64,000 bases of DNA from Mycolicibacter hiberniae. GTDB taxonomy: Bacteria > Actinomycetota > Actinomycetes > Mycobacteriales > Mycobacteriaceae. How positions within the stretch are numbered: the stretch's first letter is position 1; each line of letters starts with the position of its first letter. Location of the stretch: NCBI RefSeq assembly GCF_010729485.1, contig NZ_AP022609.1:3038001-3102000 (forward strand). The letters are read 5' to 3'. Of the stretch, positions 36,900 to 44,717 are shown one piece after another. A program made the position numbers and the translations under genes. The notes beneath the pieces are model-generated. The model searched no databases. It saw only the letters and a list, made by a program, of their open reading frames with translations, and had not been told where the DNA came from.

Positions 36900-37312
36900 G
36901 CGTCATCGCGATCGCCACCGCCCTGCTGGCCGCCGGGGCCATCGGATGGTGGCTGAACCGGCGGGGCGGAGTCTTGCGGGAACTGCCCGAACGCGGCGAC
37001 TCCACCGCGAGCGCCGACGCCGCCTTCCTCGGCTTGGAGCCCGGCCGCCCGGCGGTGGTGCACTTCTCCGCGCCGTGGTGCGGACCGTGCGCCGGGGTGC
37101 GCCGTGTGGTCGAGAAGGTCTGCGATGACCTCGGGGGTCTCCCCCATCAGGAAGTCGACATCGACGCCAACCCGGAGGCCGCCCGCAGGTTCTCGGTGTT
37201 GTCGCTGCCGACCACGGTGATCTTCGACACGAACGGCCGGCAGCGCTACCGCGCCAGCGGCGTCCCGACACTGGCGGACCTGCGTTCGGCGCTCGAACCC
37301 CTGTTGACCTGA
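36896..37312 (+). CDS. thiX: Thioredoxin-like protein ThiX
   Basis: 138-residue membrane-tethered thioredoxin. An N-terminal helix (IAIATALLAAGAIGWWL) is followed by the fold with active site APWCGPCAGVRR and cis-Pro LSLPTTVIF. Orthologue of Rv0816c. It overlaps lmeA by ATGA. Directly upstream of the cysteine-responsive leader and sulfurtransferase operon, so a thiol or sulfur role is plausible, though a separate promoter starts after it. Confidence 0.93.
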   Translation: MSVIAIATALLAAGAIGWWLNRRGGVLRELPERGDSTASADAAFLGLEPGRPAVVHFSAPWCGPCAGVRRVVEKVCDDLGGLPHQEVDIDANPEAARRFSVLSLPTTVIFDTNGRQRYRASGVPTLADLRSALEPLLT

Positions 37313-37328
37313 CCGGCCCTGCGTTGGG

Positions 37329-37334
37329 TAGGCT
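37329..37334 (+). promoter_or_regulatory. -10 box of the leaderless poly-Cys ORF
   Basis: TAGGCT ends 7 bases before GTG 37342, which is probably also the transcription start. Confidence 0.75.
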
Positions 37335-37341
37335 GTACGTC

Positions 37342-37431
37342 GTGTTCGCCCGCCTTGAGCTTGTGCTCACCAAGCGCCGCACAGTCGACCTGTGCCGCAC
37401 CGCGGGCTGCTGCTGTTGTCGTTGTCGCTGA
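37342..37431 (+). CDS. Poly-cysteine leader peptide (29 aa, cysteine-responsive attenuator)
   Basis: Short leaderless ORF GTG...TGA encoding VFARLELVLTKRRTVD then LCRTAGCCCCRCR. Six Cys are packed near the C-terminus, four in a row. Established work in M. smegmatis shows that leaderless poly-Cys sORFs upstream of sulfur operons act as cysteine-responsive attenuators: slow translation at the Cys codons when Cys-tRNA is scarce opens the downstream ribosome site. Position here is exactly equivalent, 93 bases before the DUF4395-cysA2-sseC operon. The peptide itself is probably without function. Confidence 0.88.
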   Translation: MFARLELVLTKRRTVDLCRTAGCCCCRCR

Positions 37432-37524
37432 AACGCCGCGTTTTCGCGTCGCTATCGGAGCCGCCCGGAATGCCGTGGCATGTCTCCACCAGCCATTCGC
37501 AACGACAACACCAGGGAGCATTGC

Positions 37525-37980
37525 ATGCAGGACACTCACACCGACACTGCTCAGGTAGATGTCCGAGGTCCCCGATTCGCCGCCTGGGTCACCACCGCCG
37601 TACTGGTGGCCGTGCTGCTCACCGCGCAGTTCAGCCCGGCGGCCGCAGCCGTTGCGCTGGGCGCCCAAGCAGCCGTTTTCGCGATCGGCGCGGCGCTGGG
37701 GCCCCGCCGCCACCCCTACGGGCGGTTGTTCGCCCGATTCATCGCACCGCGGCTGGGGCCGGTCAGCGAGCGTGAGCCGGTGGCGCCGCTGCGCTTCGCC
37801 CAGCTCGTCGGCCTGGTGTTCGCCGTGCTGGGCGTCGCAGGTTTCGCCTTCGCACCCACGCTCGGTCTGATCGCGACCGCCTTCGCCCTGGCGGCGGCCT
37901 TCCTCAACGCCGCGTTCGGCATCTGTCTGGGCTGTCAGCTCTACCCCCTCGTCGTGCGCCTGCGGCCGAACGCGGCGTGA
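37525..37980 (+). CDS. DUF4395 membrane protein
   Basis: 151-residue integral membrane protein, DUF4395 family. About four helices: AAWVTTAVLVAVLLTAQF, AVALGAQAAVFAIGAAL, LRFAQLVGLVFAVLGVAGF and LGLIATAFALAAAFLNAAF. The terminal GICLGCQLYPLVVRL carries a conserved CxxC-like pair typical of the family. It is regularly co-encoded with rhodanese-type sulfurtransferases and thioredoxins, suggesting a membrane sulfur- or thiol-handling role that is not proven. ATG 37525 has AGGGAG 6-7 bases upstream; an in-frame ATG at 37480 is disfavoured because it falls in the leader. Confidence 0.88.
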   Translation: MQDTHTDTAQVDVRGPRFAAWVTTAVLVAVLLTAQFSPAAAAVALGAQAAVFAIGAALGPRRHPYGRLFARFIAPRLGPVSEREPVAPLRFAQLVGLVFAVLGVAGFAFAPTLGLIATAFALAAAFLNAAFGICLGCQLYPLVVRLRPNAA

Positions 37981-38019
37981 CCACCGCTCTTTCCTCGTTG
38001 TAACCGAAAGGATCCCACC

Positions 38020-38853
38020 ATGGCACGCTCGGACGTCCTGGTCTCCACCGACTGGGCCGAGAGCAATCTCGACGCGCCCGGCATCGTCTTCGTCGAGGTC
38101 GACGAAGACACCAGCGTCTATGACATCAACCACATCCCCGGCGCCATCCGGCTCGACTGGCGCAAGGACCTGCAGGACGGGGTGCGGCGCGATGTCGTCG
38201 ACGCGGCCGCGTTTTCCAAGCTGCTCTCCGAGCGCGGTATCTCCAATGACGACACGGTGATCCTCTACGGAGGCAACAACAACTGGTTCGCCGCCTTCGC
38301 CTACTGGTACTTCAAGCTCTACGGGCACGAGTCGGTCAAGCTGCTCGACGGCGGCCGCAAGAAGTGGGAGCTCGACGGACGCCCGTTGTCGAGTGAAACC
38401 GTCAGCCGACCGGCCACGTCCTACACCGCCAAGCAGCTCGATGAGTCGCTCCGTGCCCGCCGCGACGAGGTGATCGCGGCGATCAACACCAAAAACCTCG
38501 TCGATGTGCGCTCCCCCGAGGAGTTCTCCGGCAAGATTCTGGCCCCGGCACACCTGCCGCAGGAGCAGAGCCAGCAACGCGGCCACGTCCCCAGCGCGAT
38601 CAACGTGCCGTGGAGCCGCGCCGCAAACGAGGACGGCACCTTCAAGTCCGACGAGGAGCTGGCCAAGCTCTATGCCGACGCCGGCCTCGATGGTGAGAAG
38701 GAGACCATCGCCTATTGCCGTATCGGTGAGCGCTCGTCACACACCTGGTTCGTGCTGCGTGAGCTGCTCGGACATCGCAATGTCAAGAACTACGACGGTA
38801 GTTGGATGGAATACGGCTCCCTGGTGGGCGCCCCGATCGAATTGGGAAGCTGA
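38020..38853 (+). CDS. cysA2: Thiosulfate sulfurtransferase (rhodanese)
   Basis: 277-residue two-domain rhodanese moving sulfane sulfur from thiosulfate (or mercaptopyruvate-like donors) to a thiol acceptor. The inactive N-domain (RLDWRKDLQDGVRRD) is followed by the active loop YCRIGERSSHTWF with catalytic Cys. Equivalent to M. tuberculosis CysA2/CysA3 (Rv0815c). ATG 38020 has a GAAAGGA ribosome site. Operon: DUF4395-cysA2-sseC, under the poly-Cys leader. Confidence 0.95.
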   Translation: MARSDVLVSTDWAESNLDAPGIVFVEVDEDTSVYDINHIPGAIRLDWRKDLQDGVRRDVVDAAAFSKLLSERGISNDDTVILYGGNNNWFAAFAYWYFKLYGHESVKLLDGGRKKWELDGRPLSSETVSRPATSYTAKQLDESLRARRDEVIAAINTKNLVDVRSPEEFSGKILAPAHLPQEQSQQRGHVPSAINVPWSRAANEDGTFKSDEELAKLYADAGLDGEKETIAYCRIGERSSHTWFVLRELLGHRNVKNYDGSWMEYGSLVGAPIELGS

Positions 38854-38854
38854 T

Positions 38855-39157
38855 ATGTGCTCTGGACCCAAGCAAGGACTCGCCCTGCCGGCCAACGTCG
38901 ACCTGGAGAAGGAGACCGTGATCACCGGGCGCGTGGTGGACAGCTCCGGCGCCACGGTGGGCGGTGCCTTCGTCCGGCTGCTGGACTCCTCCGACGAGTT
39001 CACCGCTGAGGTCGTCGCCTCGGCCACCGGCGACTTCCGGTTCTTCGCGGCGCCGGGGGCCTGGAAGGTCCGGGCACTGTCCTCGGCCGGCAACGGCGAC
39101 GCCGTGGTGACGCCGTCGGGCGCGGGCCTGCACGAGGTGGACATCAAAGTCGCCTGA
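38855..39157 (+). CDS. sseC: SseC, DUF1416 sulfur-associated protein
   Basis: 100-residue small beta-rich protein of the DUF1416/SseC family (MCSGPKQGLALP... and GRVVDSSGATVGGAFVRLLD, a carboxypeptidase-regulatory-like fold). It is always coupled to cysA-type sulfurtransferases in mycobacteria and keeps Cys2. The start codon follows the cysA2 stop by one base. Role in sulfur transfer is inferred from linkage only. Confidence 0.92.
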   Translation: MCSGPKQGLALPANVDLEKETVITGRVVDSSGATVGGAFVRLLDSSDEFTAEVVASATGDFRFFAAPGAWKVRALSSAGNGDAVVTPSGAGLHEVDIKVA

Positions 39158-39167
39158 CGGGTCGCGG

Positions 39168-39173
39168 TAGAAT
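39168..39173 (+). promoter_or_regulatory. -10 box of the leaderless microprotein gene
   Basis: TAGAAT, 6 bases before GTG 39180; matches the mycobacterial leaderless pattern and gives the nitrobindin gene its own promoter. Confidence 0.7.
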
Positions 39174-39179
39174 CCTCCC

Positions 39180-39278
39180 GTGGTGTTGTTCTTCGAATTG
39201 ATGCTGGTGGCGGCAACTGGCCTGATCACCTGGTTCGCGCTGTACACGCTGTATCGGCTGATCACCGACGAGATGTGA
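39180..39278 (+). CDS. 32-residue membrane microprotein
   Basis: Small ORF starting GTG GTG TTG. The product begins [19 protein letters not shown], continues [13 protein letters not shown], and is almost entirely one transmembrane helix with a charged C-terminus (DEM). TAGAAT lies 6 bases upstream, so translation is probably leaderless. Its stop overlaps the GTG of the nitrobindin-like gene (GTGA), implying coupled translation. It lies in the sseC-nitrobindin gap. Conservation cannot be tested here; function unknown. Confidence 0.7.
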   Translation: MVLFFELMLVAATGLITWFALYTLYRLITDEM

Positions 39279-39952
39279 GCGGTTCCGACGGGGGCACGCA
39301 GGCCGGCGGTGAGCGCCCGGTCGAGCGCGGCTCCGGCGACCGCGCGGTAGCCGCCGCTGCGGAGCGGGCCAGGCAGACCGCCGCGCGCAATATCCCGGTC
39401 TTCGACGACCTGCCGTTCGCCGACACCGCCAACCTGCGCGAGGGCGCCAATCTGCACGACGCGCTGTTGGCGCTGCTGCCGCTGGTCGGCGTGTGGCGCG
39501 GCACCGGGCTGGGTCACAGCGCGCAGGGCGACTACCGGTTCGGCCAACAGATCGTGGTCTCCCACGACGGCGGCGACTACTTGAACTGGGAAGCTCGATC
39601 CTGGCGACTCTCCGACGACGACGAGTCCACCGAACCGGCCCTGCGCGAGACCGGCTTCTGGCGTTTCATCAACGATCCGGACGACCCCGACGAGTCCCAG
39701 GCCATCGAACTGCTGCTGGCGCACTCCACCGGCTATGTGGAGCTGTTCTACGGGCGTCCGCACGGCCCGGCCTCCTGGGAACTGGTCACCGATGCGCTGG
39801 CGCGCAGCAAATCGGGGGCGTTGATCGGCGGCGCCAAACGTCTTTACGGGATCGTCGAAGACGGCGACCTGGCCTACGTCGAGGAACGGGTGAACGCCGA
39901 CGGTGAGCTGGTGCCGCACCTTTCGGCGCGGCTGTCCCGCTTCGTCGGCTAA
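39275..39952 (+). CDS. Nitrobindin / FABP-like heme-binding protein
   Basis: 225-residue protein whose C-terminal 170 residues form the nitrobindin (THAP4-like/DUF1794) beta-barrel. Key motifs are the N-terminal [14 protein letters not shown] and the distal [18 protein letters not shown]. Orthologue of Rv0813c, whose structure is lipocalin-like; the family binds heme and can isomerise peroxynitrite. N-terminal 55 residues are Gly/Ala/Arg-rich and probably disordered. GTG 39275 overlaps the microprotein stop. Confidence 0.9.
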   Translation: MSGSDGGTQAGGERPVERGSGDRAVAAAAERARQTAARNIPVFDDLPFADTANLREGANLHDALLALLPLVGVWRGTGLGHSAQGDYRFGQQIVVSHDGGDYLNWEARSWRLSDDDESTEPALRETGFWRFINDPDDPDESQAIELLLAHSTGYVELFYGRPHGPASWELVTDALARSKSGALIGGAKRLYGIVEDGDLAYVEERVNADGELVPHLSARLSRFVG

Positions 39953-39992
39953 GCGCCGCACCGACGGGCTTCACCCGCCTGCAACCGCGGGC

Positions 39993-40862
39993 TCAGCGCC
40001 CGATAGCGGTGTCGACCAGCCCGGCGAATTCGCGCTCGGACACCCGGGGGTTCAGCGCCCGGCCGTCGAGGGTGTGCACCCTGGCCGCCAGCGTGATACT
40101 GGAGACCAGCCAGATGTCTTGCGCCGCGGCCAGATCGGCCTGCCGCAGCGGGGCGTAGTCGCATCGGTAACCGGCGCCGCGGGCCACCTCGAACAACGCC
40201 TCCTGGGTGGTGCCGCGCAGGATCGGGTGCGACAGCGGCGGCGTGATGAGACGCCCGGGTTCCACCAGGACCACCGTCGAGCGCGGGCCTTCCAACACGT
40301 AGCCGTCGGAACTGACGAAGATGACGTCGTCGGCGCCCTGTTTCGCGGCGTAGCGCAGCGCCGCCATGTTCACCGCGTAGGACAGTGTCTTGGCGCCGGC
40401 GAGCAGCCATGGCATCTGCAGGCCCTGCGCGGACAGGCCGCGGTCCAGGGTTACCGCCGCCACACCCTGGCGACGGGCCGCGAGGATACGTTCGGGCAGC
40501 GGTGTCAGCATCACGTACTGGGTTGGCGCCGAGCCGCTTTCCCGGCCACGGCTGTAGATCAGCCGCAAGGCGCCCTCCCCGGACCCCGCCCACTGCTCGA
40601 CCGCGGTCTCGGCCGCACGGCGCCATTGGTCCAGATCCGGGACCGGCAGGTCCATCAGCTCGGCCGAACGCGCCAGCCGGTGCAGATGCTCGTCGAGGAG
40701 GCAGGCGGCGCCGTCGCGCACCAGCAGGGTCTCGAACACCCCGTCGCCGCGCAGCGCCGCCAGGTCGTCGGCGTGCAGGAGTGGGGAGCCCGGAGCGGCC
40801 GGCCCGCCGCCCACGGTGACGATCGTCACGACGGTGTCGTCCTCATCGGCGTCGGCTGCCAT
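39993..40862 (-). CDS. pabC: Aminodeoxychorismate lyase / class IV aminotransferase
   Basis: 289-residue PLP fold-type IV enzyme, the same length as Rv0812. It releases p-aminobenzoate from aminodeoxychorismate or transaminates amino acids. The catalytic Lys is in LLAGAKTLSYAVNMAALR; other motifs are LRGDGVFETLLVRDG and EGPRSTVVLVEPG. ATG 40862 has no ribosome site but has TACGCT 8 bases upstream (40876-40871), so it may be leaderless. Divergent from ygfZ. Confidence 0.88.
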   Translation of the reverse strand: MAADADEDDTVVTIVTVGGGPAAPGSPLLHADDLAALRGDGVFETLLVRDGAACLLDEHLHRLARSAELMDLPVPDLDQWRRAAETAVEQWAGSGEGALRLIYSRGRESGSAPTQYVMLTPLPERILAARRQGVAAVTLDRGLSAQGLQMPWLLAGAKTLSYAVNMAALRYAAKQGADDVIFVSSDGYVLEGPRSTVVLVEPGRLITPPLSHPILRGTTQEALFEVARGAGYRCDYAPLRQADLAAAQDIWLVSSITLAARVHTLDGRALNPRVSEREFAGLVDTAIGR

Positions 40863-40870
40863 GGACCGTG

Positions 40871-40891
40871 AGCGTAGCGGCTCCGTAGAGT
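40871..40891. promoter_or_regulatory. Back-to-back -10 boxes for pabC and ygfZ
   Basis: Minus strand TACGCT (40876-40871), 8 bases before pabC ATG; plus strand TAGAGT (40886-40891), 6 bases before ygfZ GTG. Both transcripts look leaderless from a 35-base divergent region. Confidence 0.6.
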
Positions 40892-40897
40892 TGGCAT

Positions 40898-41971
40898 GTG
40901 TCCGCCGTCCCCGCACCCGATTCCGGCCCCGACGCCGGTGCTGTCTGGCACTATGGCGACCCGTTCGGCGAGCAGCGCAGCGCCGAAACCGGCGCCGTGC
41001 TGGTGGACCGGTCCCACCGCGCGGTCCTCGAGCTGAGCGGCTCGGACCGCAAGACGTGGCTGCACAGCCTGTCCACCCAGCACGTCGCCGAGCTTGCCGA
41101 CGGCGCCAGCACCGAGAACCTCACCCTGGACCCCAAGGGGCACATCCAGAACCATTGGGTCCAGACCGAGATGTCCGAGCGGACCTACCTGGACACCGAA
41201 CCGTGGCGTGGCACGCCGCTGATGGAACACCTGCGCAAGATGGTGTTCTGGGCCGATGTGCGCATCGAGCCCGCCGACTTGGCGGTGCTCTCGCTGCTGG
41301 GTCCGGGTCGCGACGGCCCGGAGGTCCTCGACGCGCTGGGGCTGGCCGCGCCCCCCGGAGCCGTCGCAGCGCCGATCCCCGGCGGGTTCGTTCGCCAGAC
41401 ACCCGGCCAGGACGCGCTGGAGTTGCTGGTCCCGCGTGCCGACAAGGGCAAGTGGCAGCAGCGGTTGGCCCGCGCCAGGGTACGGCCCGCCGGAGTGTGG
41501 ACCTATGAGGCCCACCGGGTCGCAGCGGTGCGCCCCCGGCTCGGCGTGGACACCGACGAGCGCAGCATCCCGCACGAACTGAACTGGATTGCGGGGCCGG
41601 GCTCCGGCGCGGTGCACCTGGACAAAGGGTGCTACAGCGGGCAGGAGACCGTGGCCCGCGTGCACAACCTGGGCAAGCCGCCCCGCATGCTGGTGCTGCT
41701 GCACCTGGACGGATCGGTGGACCGGCCCACGACCGGCGACCCGGTCACCGCGGGGGGCCGTCCGGTGGGCCGGCTGGGCACCGTGGTCGACCATTTCGAG
41801 CTGGGGCCTATCGCACTGGCGCTGCTCAAGCGCGCGCTCCCGGCCGACACTGCGCTGCGGACCGGCGCCGACGCCGAGGTCAGTGCGGTGATCGACCCGG
41901 AATCGATGCCGCCGCCGGATGCACCGGGCGCCGGGCGGCTGGCCGTCGACCGGCTACGGGGCCGGGCTTGA
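40898..41971 (+). CDS. ygfZ: Folate-binding Fe-S assembly protein YgfZ
   Basis: 357-residue GcvT-fold protein that aids Fe-S cluster repair or assembly using tetrahydrofolate. The YgfZ signature is present as LDKGCYSGQETVARVHNLGK with the conserved Cys. N-terminal VLELSGSDRKTWLHSLSTQHV and the C-terminal barrel are as expected. Orthologue of Rv0811c. GTG 40898 with TAGAGT 6 bases upstream suggests a leaderless message. The folate link to divergent pabC is notable. Confidence 0.93.
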   Translation: MSAVPAPDSGPDAGAVWHYGDPFGEQRSAETGAVLVDRSHRAVLELSGSDRKTWLHSLSTQHVAELADGASTENLTLDPKGHIQNHWVQTEMSERTYLDTEPWRGTPLMEHLRKMVFWADVRIEPADLAVLSLLGPGRDGPEVLDALGLAAPPGAVAAPIPGGFVRQTPGQDALELLVPRADKGKWQQRLARARVRPAGVWTYEAHRVAAVRPRLGVDTDERSIPHELNWIAGPGSGAVHLDKGCYSGQETVARVHNLGKPPRMLVLLHLDGSVDRPTTGDPVTAGGRPVGRLGTVVDHFELGPIALALLKRALPADTALRTGADAEVSAVIDPESMPPPDAPGAGRLAVDRLRGRA

Positions 41972-42107
41972 CGGTGATCACGCCGACACAGGGCAGGTCG
42001 ATAACTGGTCTGGCGGCACGGTAAGCTGTCGGCAGGACAAAATACACATTCAGATCGGAGCCGCCTGTTCATTGGGCCGCTCCGTTATTGCGCGAGGGGG
42101 TCCCCCC

Positions 42108-42275
42108 ATGGGCCGCGGCCGGGCTAAGGCGAAGCAGACCAAGGTTGCTCGAGAGCTGAAGTACAGCTCACCATCAACCGATTTCACCCAGCTCCAACGT
42201 GAGCTGGCAGGGTCTGAGGTCAACGACTCCGACGGTGACGACTCCTGGAACGGCGACGACGACTGGCGCCGCTGA
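42108..42275 (+). CDS. DUF3073 small protein
   Basis: 55-residue actinobacterial DUF3073 protein: basic N-terminus MGRGRAKAKQTKVARELKYSS and very acidic C-terminus (SDGDDSWNGDDDW). Orthologue of Rv0810c. ATG 42108 follows a GAGGGGG ribosome site by 6 bases; the open frame from 41919 runs inside ygfZ and is spurious. Role unknown; the charge pattern suggests nucleic-acid or ribosome binding, unproven. Confidence 0.93.
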   Translation: MGRGRAKAKQTKVARELKYSSPSTDFTQLQRELAGSEVNDSDGDDSWNGDDDWRR

Positions 42276-42343
42276 GCGCGCAGTCGTCTCCGAATCTGTC
42301 ACACCCCACAGGACGGTGGGACCCGGCCTAGACCCGCTGGGGC

Positions 42344-43429
42344 CTAGAACCTCGGGTGCTCCCCGACGAGCCTGGCCCCGTCGCCCGGTTCGCCATCCTT
42401 GCCCGGCTTGGTGATGGTGCCGAGCGGCCAGCAGTCCACGTGGCGGGCGGTCAGAATGGCCAGCGCGCGGTCGGTGTCCTCCGGCGCGACGACGGCCACC
42501 ATGCCGACACCCAGATTGAACGTCTTCTCCATCTCCGCACGACTGACCCGTCCGCGCTGGGCGATCATCGCGAACACCGGCGCCGGCGTCCAGGTGCCAC
42601 GGTCCACCTCGGCGATCAGCCCGTCGGGGATGACGCGCGCCAGGTTGCCGGCCAGTCCGCCACCGGTGACGTGACAGAAGGTCCGCACCTGCGTCTCGGC
42701 CGCCAGCGCCAGGCAGTCCTTGGCGTAGATGCGGGTGGGCTCGAGCAGCTCCTCGCCCAGGGTGCGGCCGAACTCCTCGACGTGGCCGGCCAGGTTCATC
42801 CGGTCGATGTCGAGCAGCACCGCGCGGGCCAGCGAGTAGCCGTTGGAATGCAGTCCTGAGGAACCCATCGCGATCAGCACGTCGCCGGGACGGACCCGAT
42901 CCGGGCCGAGCACGTCGTCGGCCTCCACCACCCCGACACCGGTCGCGGAGATGTCGTAGTGATCGGGTTCCATCAGGCCGGGGTGCTCGGCGGTCTCACC
43001 ACCGAGCAGCGCGCAGCCGGCCTGCACACACCCCTCGGCGATCCCGGAGACGATCGCGGCGACCCGCTCGGGCACGGTGCGGCCCACGGCGATGTAGTCC
43101 TGCAGGAACAGCGGCTCGGCACCGCAGACCACCAGGTCGTCGACGACCATCGCCACCAGGTCGATGCCGACGGTGTCGTGCTTGTCCAGGGCCTGAGCGA
43201 TCGCCAGCTTGGTGCCCACGCCGTCAGTGGAGGACGCCAACAGCGGCTCACGGTAGTCGTTGCGCAGGGCGAACAGGCCGGCGAAGCCGCCAAGCCCACC
43301 CCGCACCTCTGGCCTGGTGGCCTTGGCCGCCAACGGCTTGAACAACTCGACGGCCCGGTCTCCGGCCGCGATGTCCACTCCGGCCGATGCGTAGGTAACG
43401 CCCTGGGAGCTCGATTCTGCTGAGGTCAT
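42344..43429 (-). CDS. purM: Phosphoribosylformylglycinamidine cyclo-ligase
   Basis: 361-residue AIR synthetase, fifth step of purine synthesis. YASAGVDIAAGDRAVELFK, STDGVGTKLAIAQALDKHDTVGIDLVAMVVDDL in two parts, LLGGETAEHPGLM and HVTGGGLAGNLARV are diagnostic. ATG 43429 is the M. tuberculosis-type start; the frame upstream to 43678 is a shadow. In M. tuberculosis purF lies directly upstream (Rv0808-Rv0809); here a 13.4-kb catabolic block separates them, so purM needs its own promoter in 43430-43487. Confidence 0.97.
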   Translation of the reverse strand: MTSAESSSQGVTYASAGVDIAAGDRAVELFKPLAAKATRPEVRGGLGGFAGLFALRNDYREPLLASSTDGVGTKLAIAQALDKHDTVGIDLVAMVVDDLVVCGAEPLFLQDYIAVGRTVPERVAAIVSGIAEGCVQAGCALLGGETAEHPGLMEPDHYDISATGVGVVEADDVLGPDRVRPGDVLIAMGSSGLHSNGYSLARAVLLDIDRMNLAGHVEEFGRTLGEELLEPTRIYAKDCLALAAETQVRTFCHVTGGGLAGNLARVIPDGLIAEVDRGTWTPAPVFAMIAQRGRVSRAEMEKTFNLGVGMVAVVAPEDTDRALAILTARHVDCWPLGTITKPGKDGEPGDGARLVGEHPRF

Positions 43430-43438
43430 CGCGGTAAA

Positions 43439-43452
43439 GGCTACCGGTAGCC
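43439..43452. promoter_or_regulatory. Perfect palindrome GGCTACCGGTAGCC before purM
   Basis: 14-base perfect palindrome 10-23 bases upstream of the purM ATG and 36 bases after the acyl-CoA dehydrogenase stop. It could be an operator, an mRNA hairpin masking initiation or a terminator remnant. Confidence 0.45.
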
Positions 43453-43487
43453 GACTGCGGACGGTATCGCGCTCGGTATTGGGGCCG

Positions 43488-44717
43488 TCACAGCCGGTTA
43501 TGGCGTACCTGATTGAACGGCACACCACGGTCGGCGGCGTACTCGCGGGGCAGGCCCAGGACGCGTTCGGCGATGACGTTGCGCGCCATCTCGTCGCTGC
43601 CCCCGCCGAGTCCCACGGTCTGGCGCGACAGGTAGCGGCGACCCACTCTGAGCAGGTGCGTCTCGTCGTCCACCACACCCAGCGGTCCGGCGACCGCCAT
43701 GGCGGTGTCGACCTCCAGATAGGTCACGTCGGAGTGGAACAGCCGGATGATCGAGGCCGCGGCAGGCGGGAGCTCACCGCTGCGCATGCCCCGCCCGGCG
43801 TAGTCGATGAGCTTGTCGCGGACCATGCGCCGGGCGAGAACCCGGCCGATCTGATCCCGGGTCAGTGGATCGTCGGCGGTGCCGCAGTCCTGCGCCAGGG
43901 TCAGGAAGTCCCCGGCGGCCATCTCGGTGCGTTCGGGCCCCCGCCCGCTGGCGAACTCCGAGCCCTGGCCCACGGCCCGGCGCTCGTGGTAGAGCAGCCG
44001 CGATGCGACGTCCCAGCCCTTGTTGACCTCACCGACCACCGCGTCGGGCCCGAGCCGCAACCCGTCGAAGAACTCCTCGCAGAACTCGTTGGAGCCGTCG
44101 ACCTGCTCGATGCGGCGCAGCGTGACGCCGGGCGCGTCGATCGGCACCAGAAACATGGTCAGGCCCTCGTGCTTGGGCACCGTTGAATCTGTGCGCACCA
44201 GGAGCAGCCCGAAGTCGGCCGCGAAGGCGCTGGTGCTCCACGTCTTGGCCCCGGTGACCACCCAGTCGTCCCCGTCACGCTCGGCGCGGGTGATCAGGCC
44301 GGCCAGGTCGGAACCGCCGCTGGGCTCGGAGAGCAGCTGCACGAGCACCTCGTCGCCGCGCAGCGCCGCGCTGATGTGGCGGCGCTTCTGTTCCTCGCTG
44401 CCGGTGTCGAGCAGGGTGGCGCAGCAGATGGTGAACGTGGGGACATTGAGGATCAACGGCATCTCGTAGCCGGCGCACTCGGCGTCGAACGCCTTCTGGT
44501 AACGGATGTCCAGGCCGAGGCCGCCGTATTCGCGGGGGAAGCAGATGCCGGCGAAACCGCCGCCATACAGCAGCCGCTGCAGCTCGCGTGCACGTTGCCA
44601 GGCTCCCTCGTCATCGCGGCCGTTGCGCGGGGGGTGCTGCGGGTCCAGGCGCGGCATGTTGGCGGCCAGCCAGTCGCGGGCCGACGCGGCGAAGGATTCC
44701 ACGGAGATGTCGGTCAT
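43488..44717 (-). CDS. Acyl-CoA dehydrogenase
   Basis: 409-residue FadE-type flavoprotein. Signature regions are LLSEPSGGSDLAGL, GAKTWSTSAFAADFGLLL and the C-terminal GLGGGSDEMARNVIAERVLGLPREY. ATG 44717 overlaps the upstream ACAD stop by 4 bases (ATGA); the longer frame to 45731 is spurious. With the following gene it forms a second ACAD pair like that at 9-11 kb, probably a heterotetramer. Last gene of the operon that begins with the SDR at 49086. Confidence 0.92.
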   Translation of the reverse strand: MTDISVESFAASARDWLAANMPRLDPQHPPRNGRDDEGAWQRARELQRLLYGGGFAGICFPREYGGLGLDIRYQKAFDAECAGYEMPLILNVPTFTICCATLLDTGSEEQKRRHISAALRGDEVLVQLLSEPSGGSDLAGLITRAERDGDDWVVTGAKTWSTSAFAADFGLLLVRTDSTVPKHEGLTMFLVPIDAPGVTLRRIEQVDGSNEFCEEFFDGLRLGPDAVVGEVNKGWDVASRLLYHERRAVGQGSEFASGRGPERTEMAAGDFLTLAQDCGTADDPLTRDQIGRVLARRMVRDKLIDYAGRGMRSGELPPAAASIIRLFHSDVTYLEVDTAMAVAGPLGVVDDETHLLRVGRRYLSRQTVGLGGGSDEMARNVIAERVLGLPREYAADRGVPFNQVRHNRL

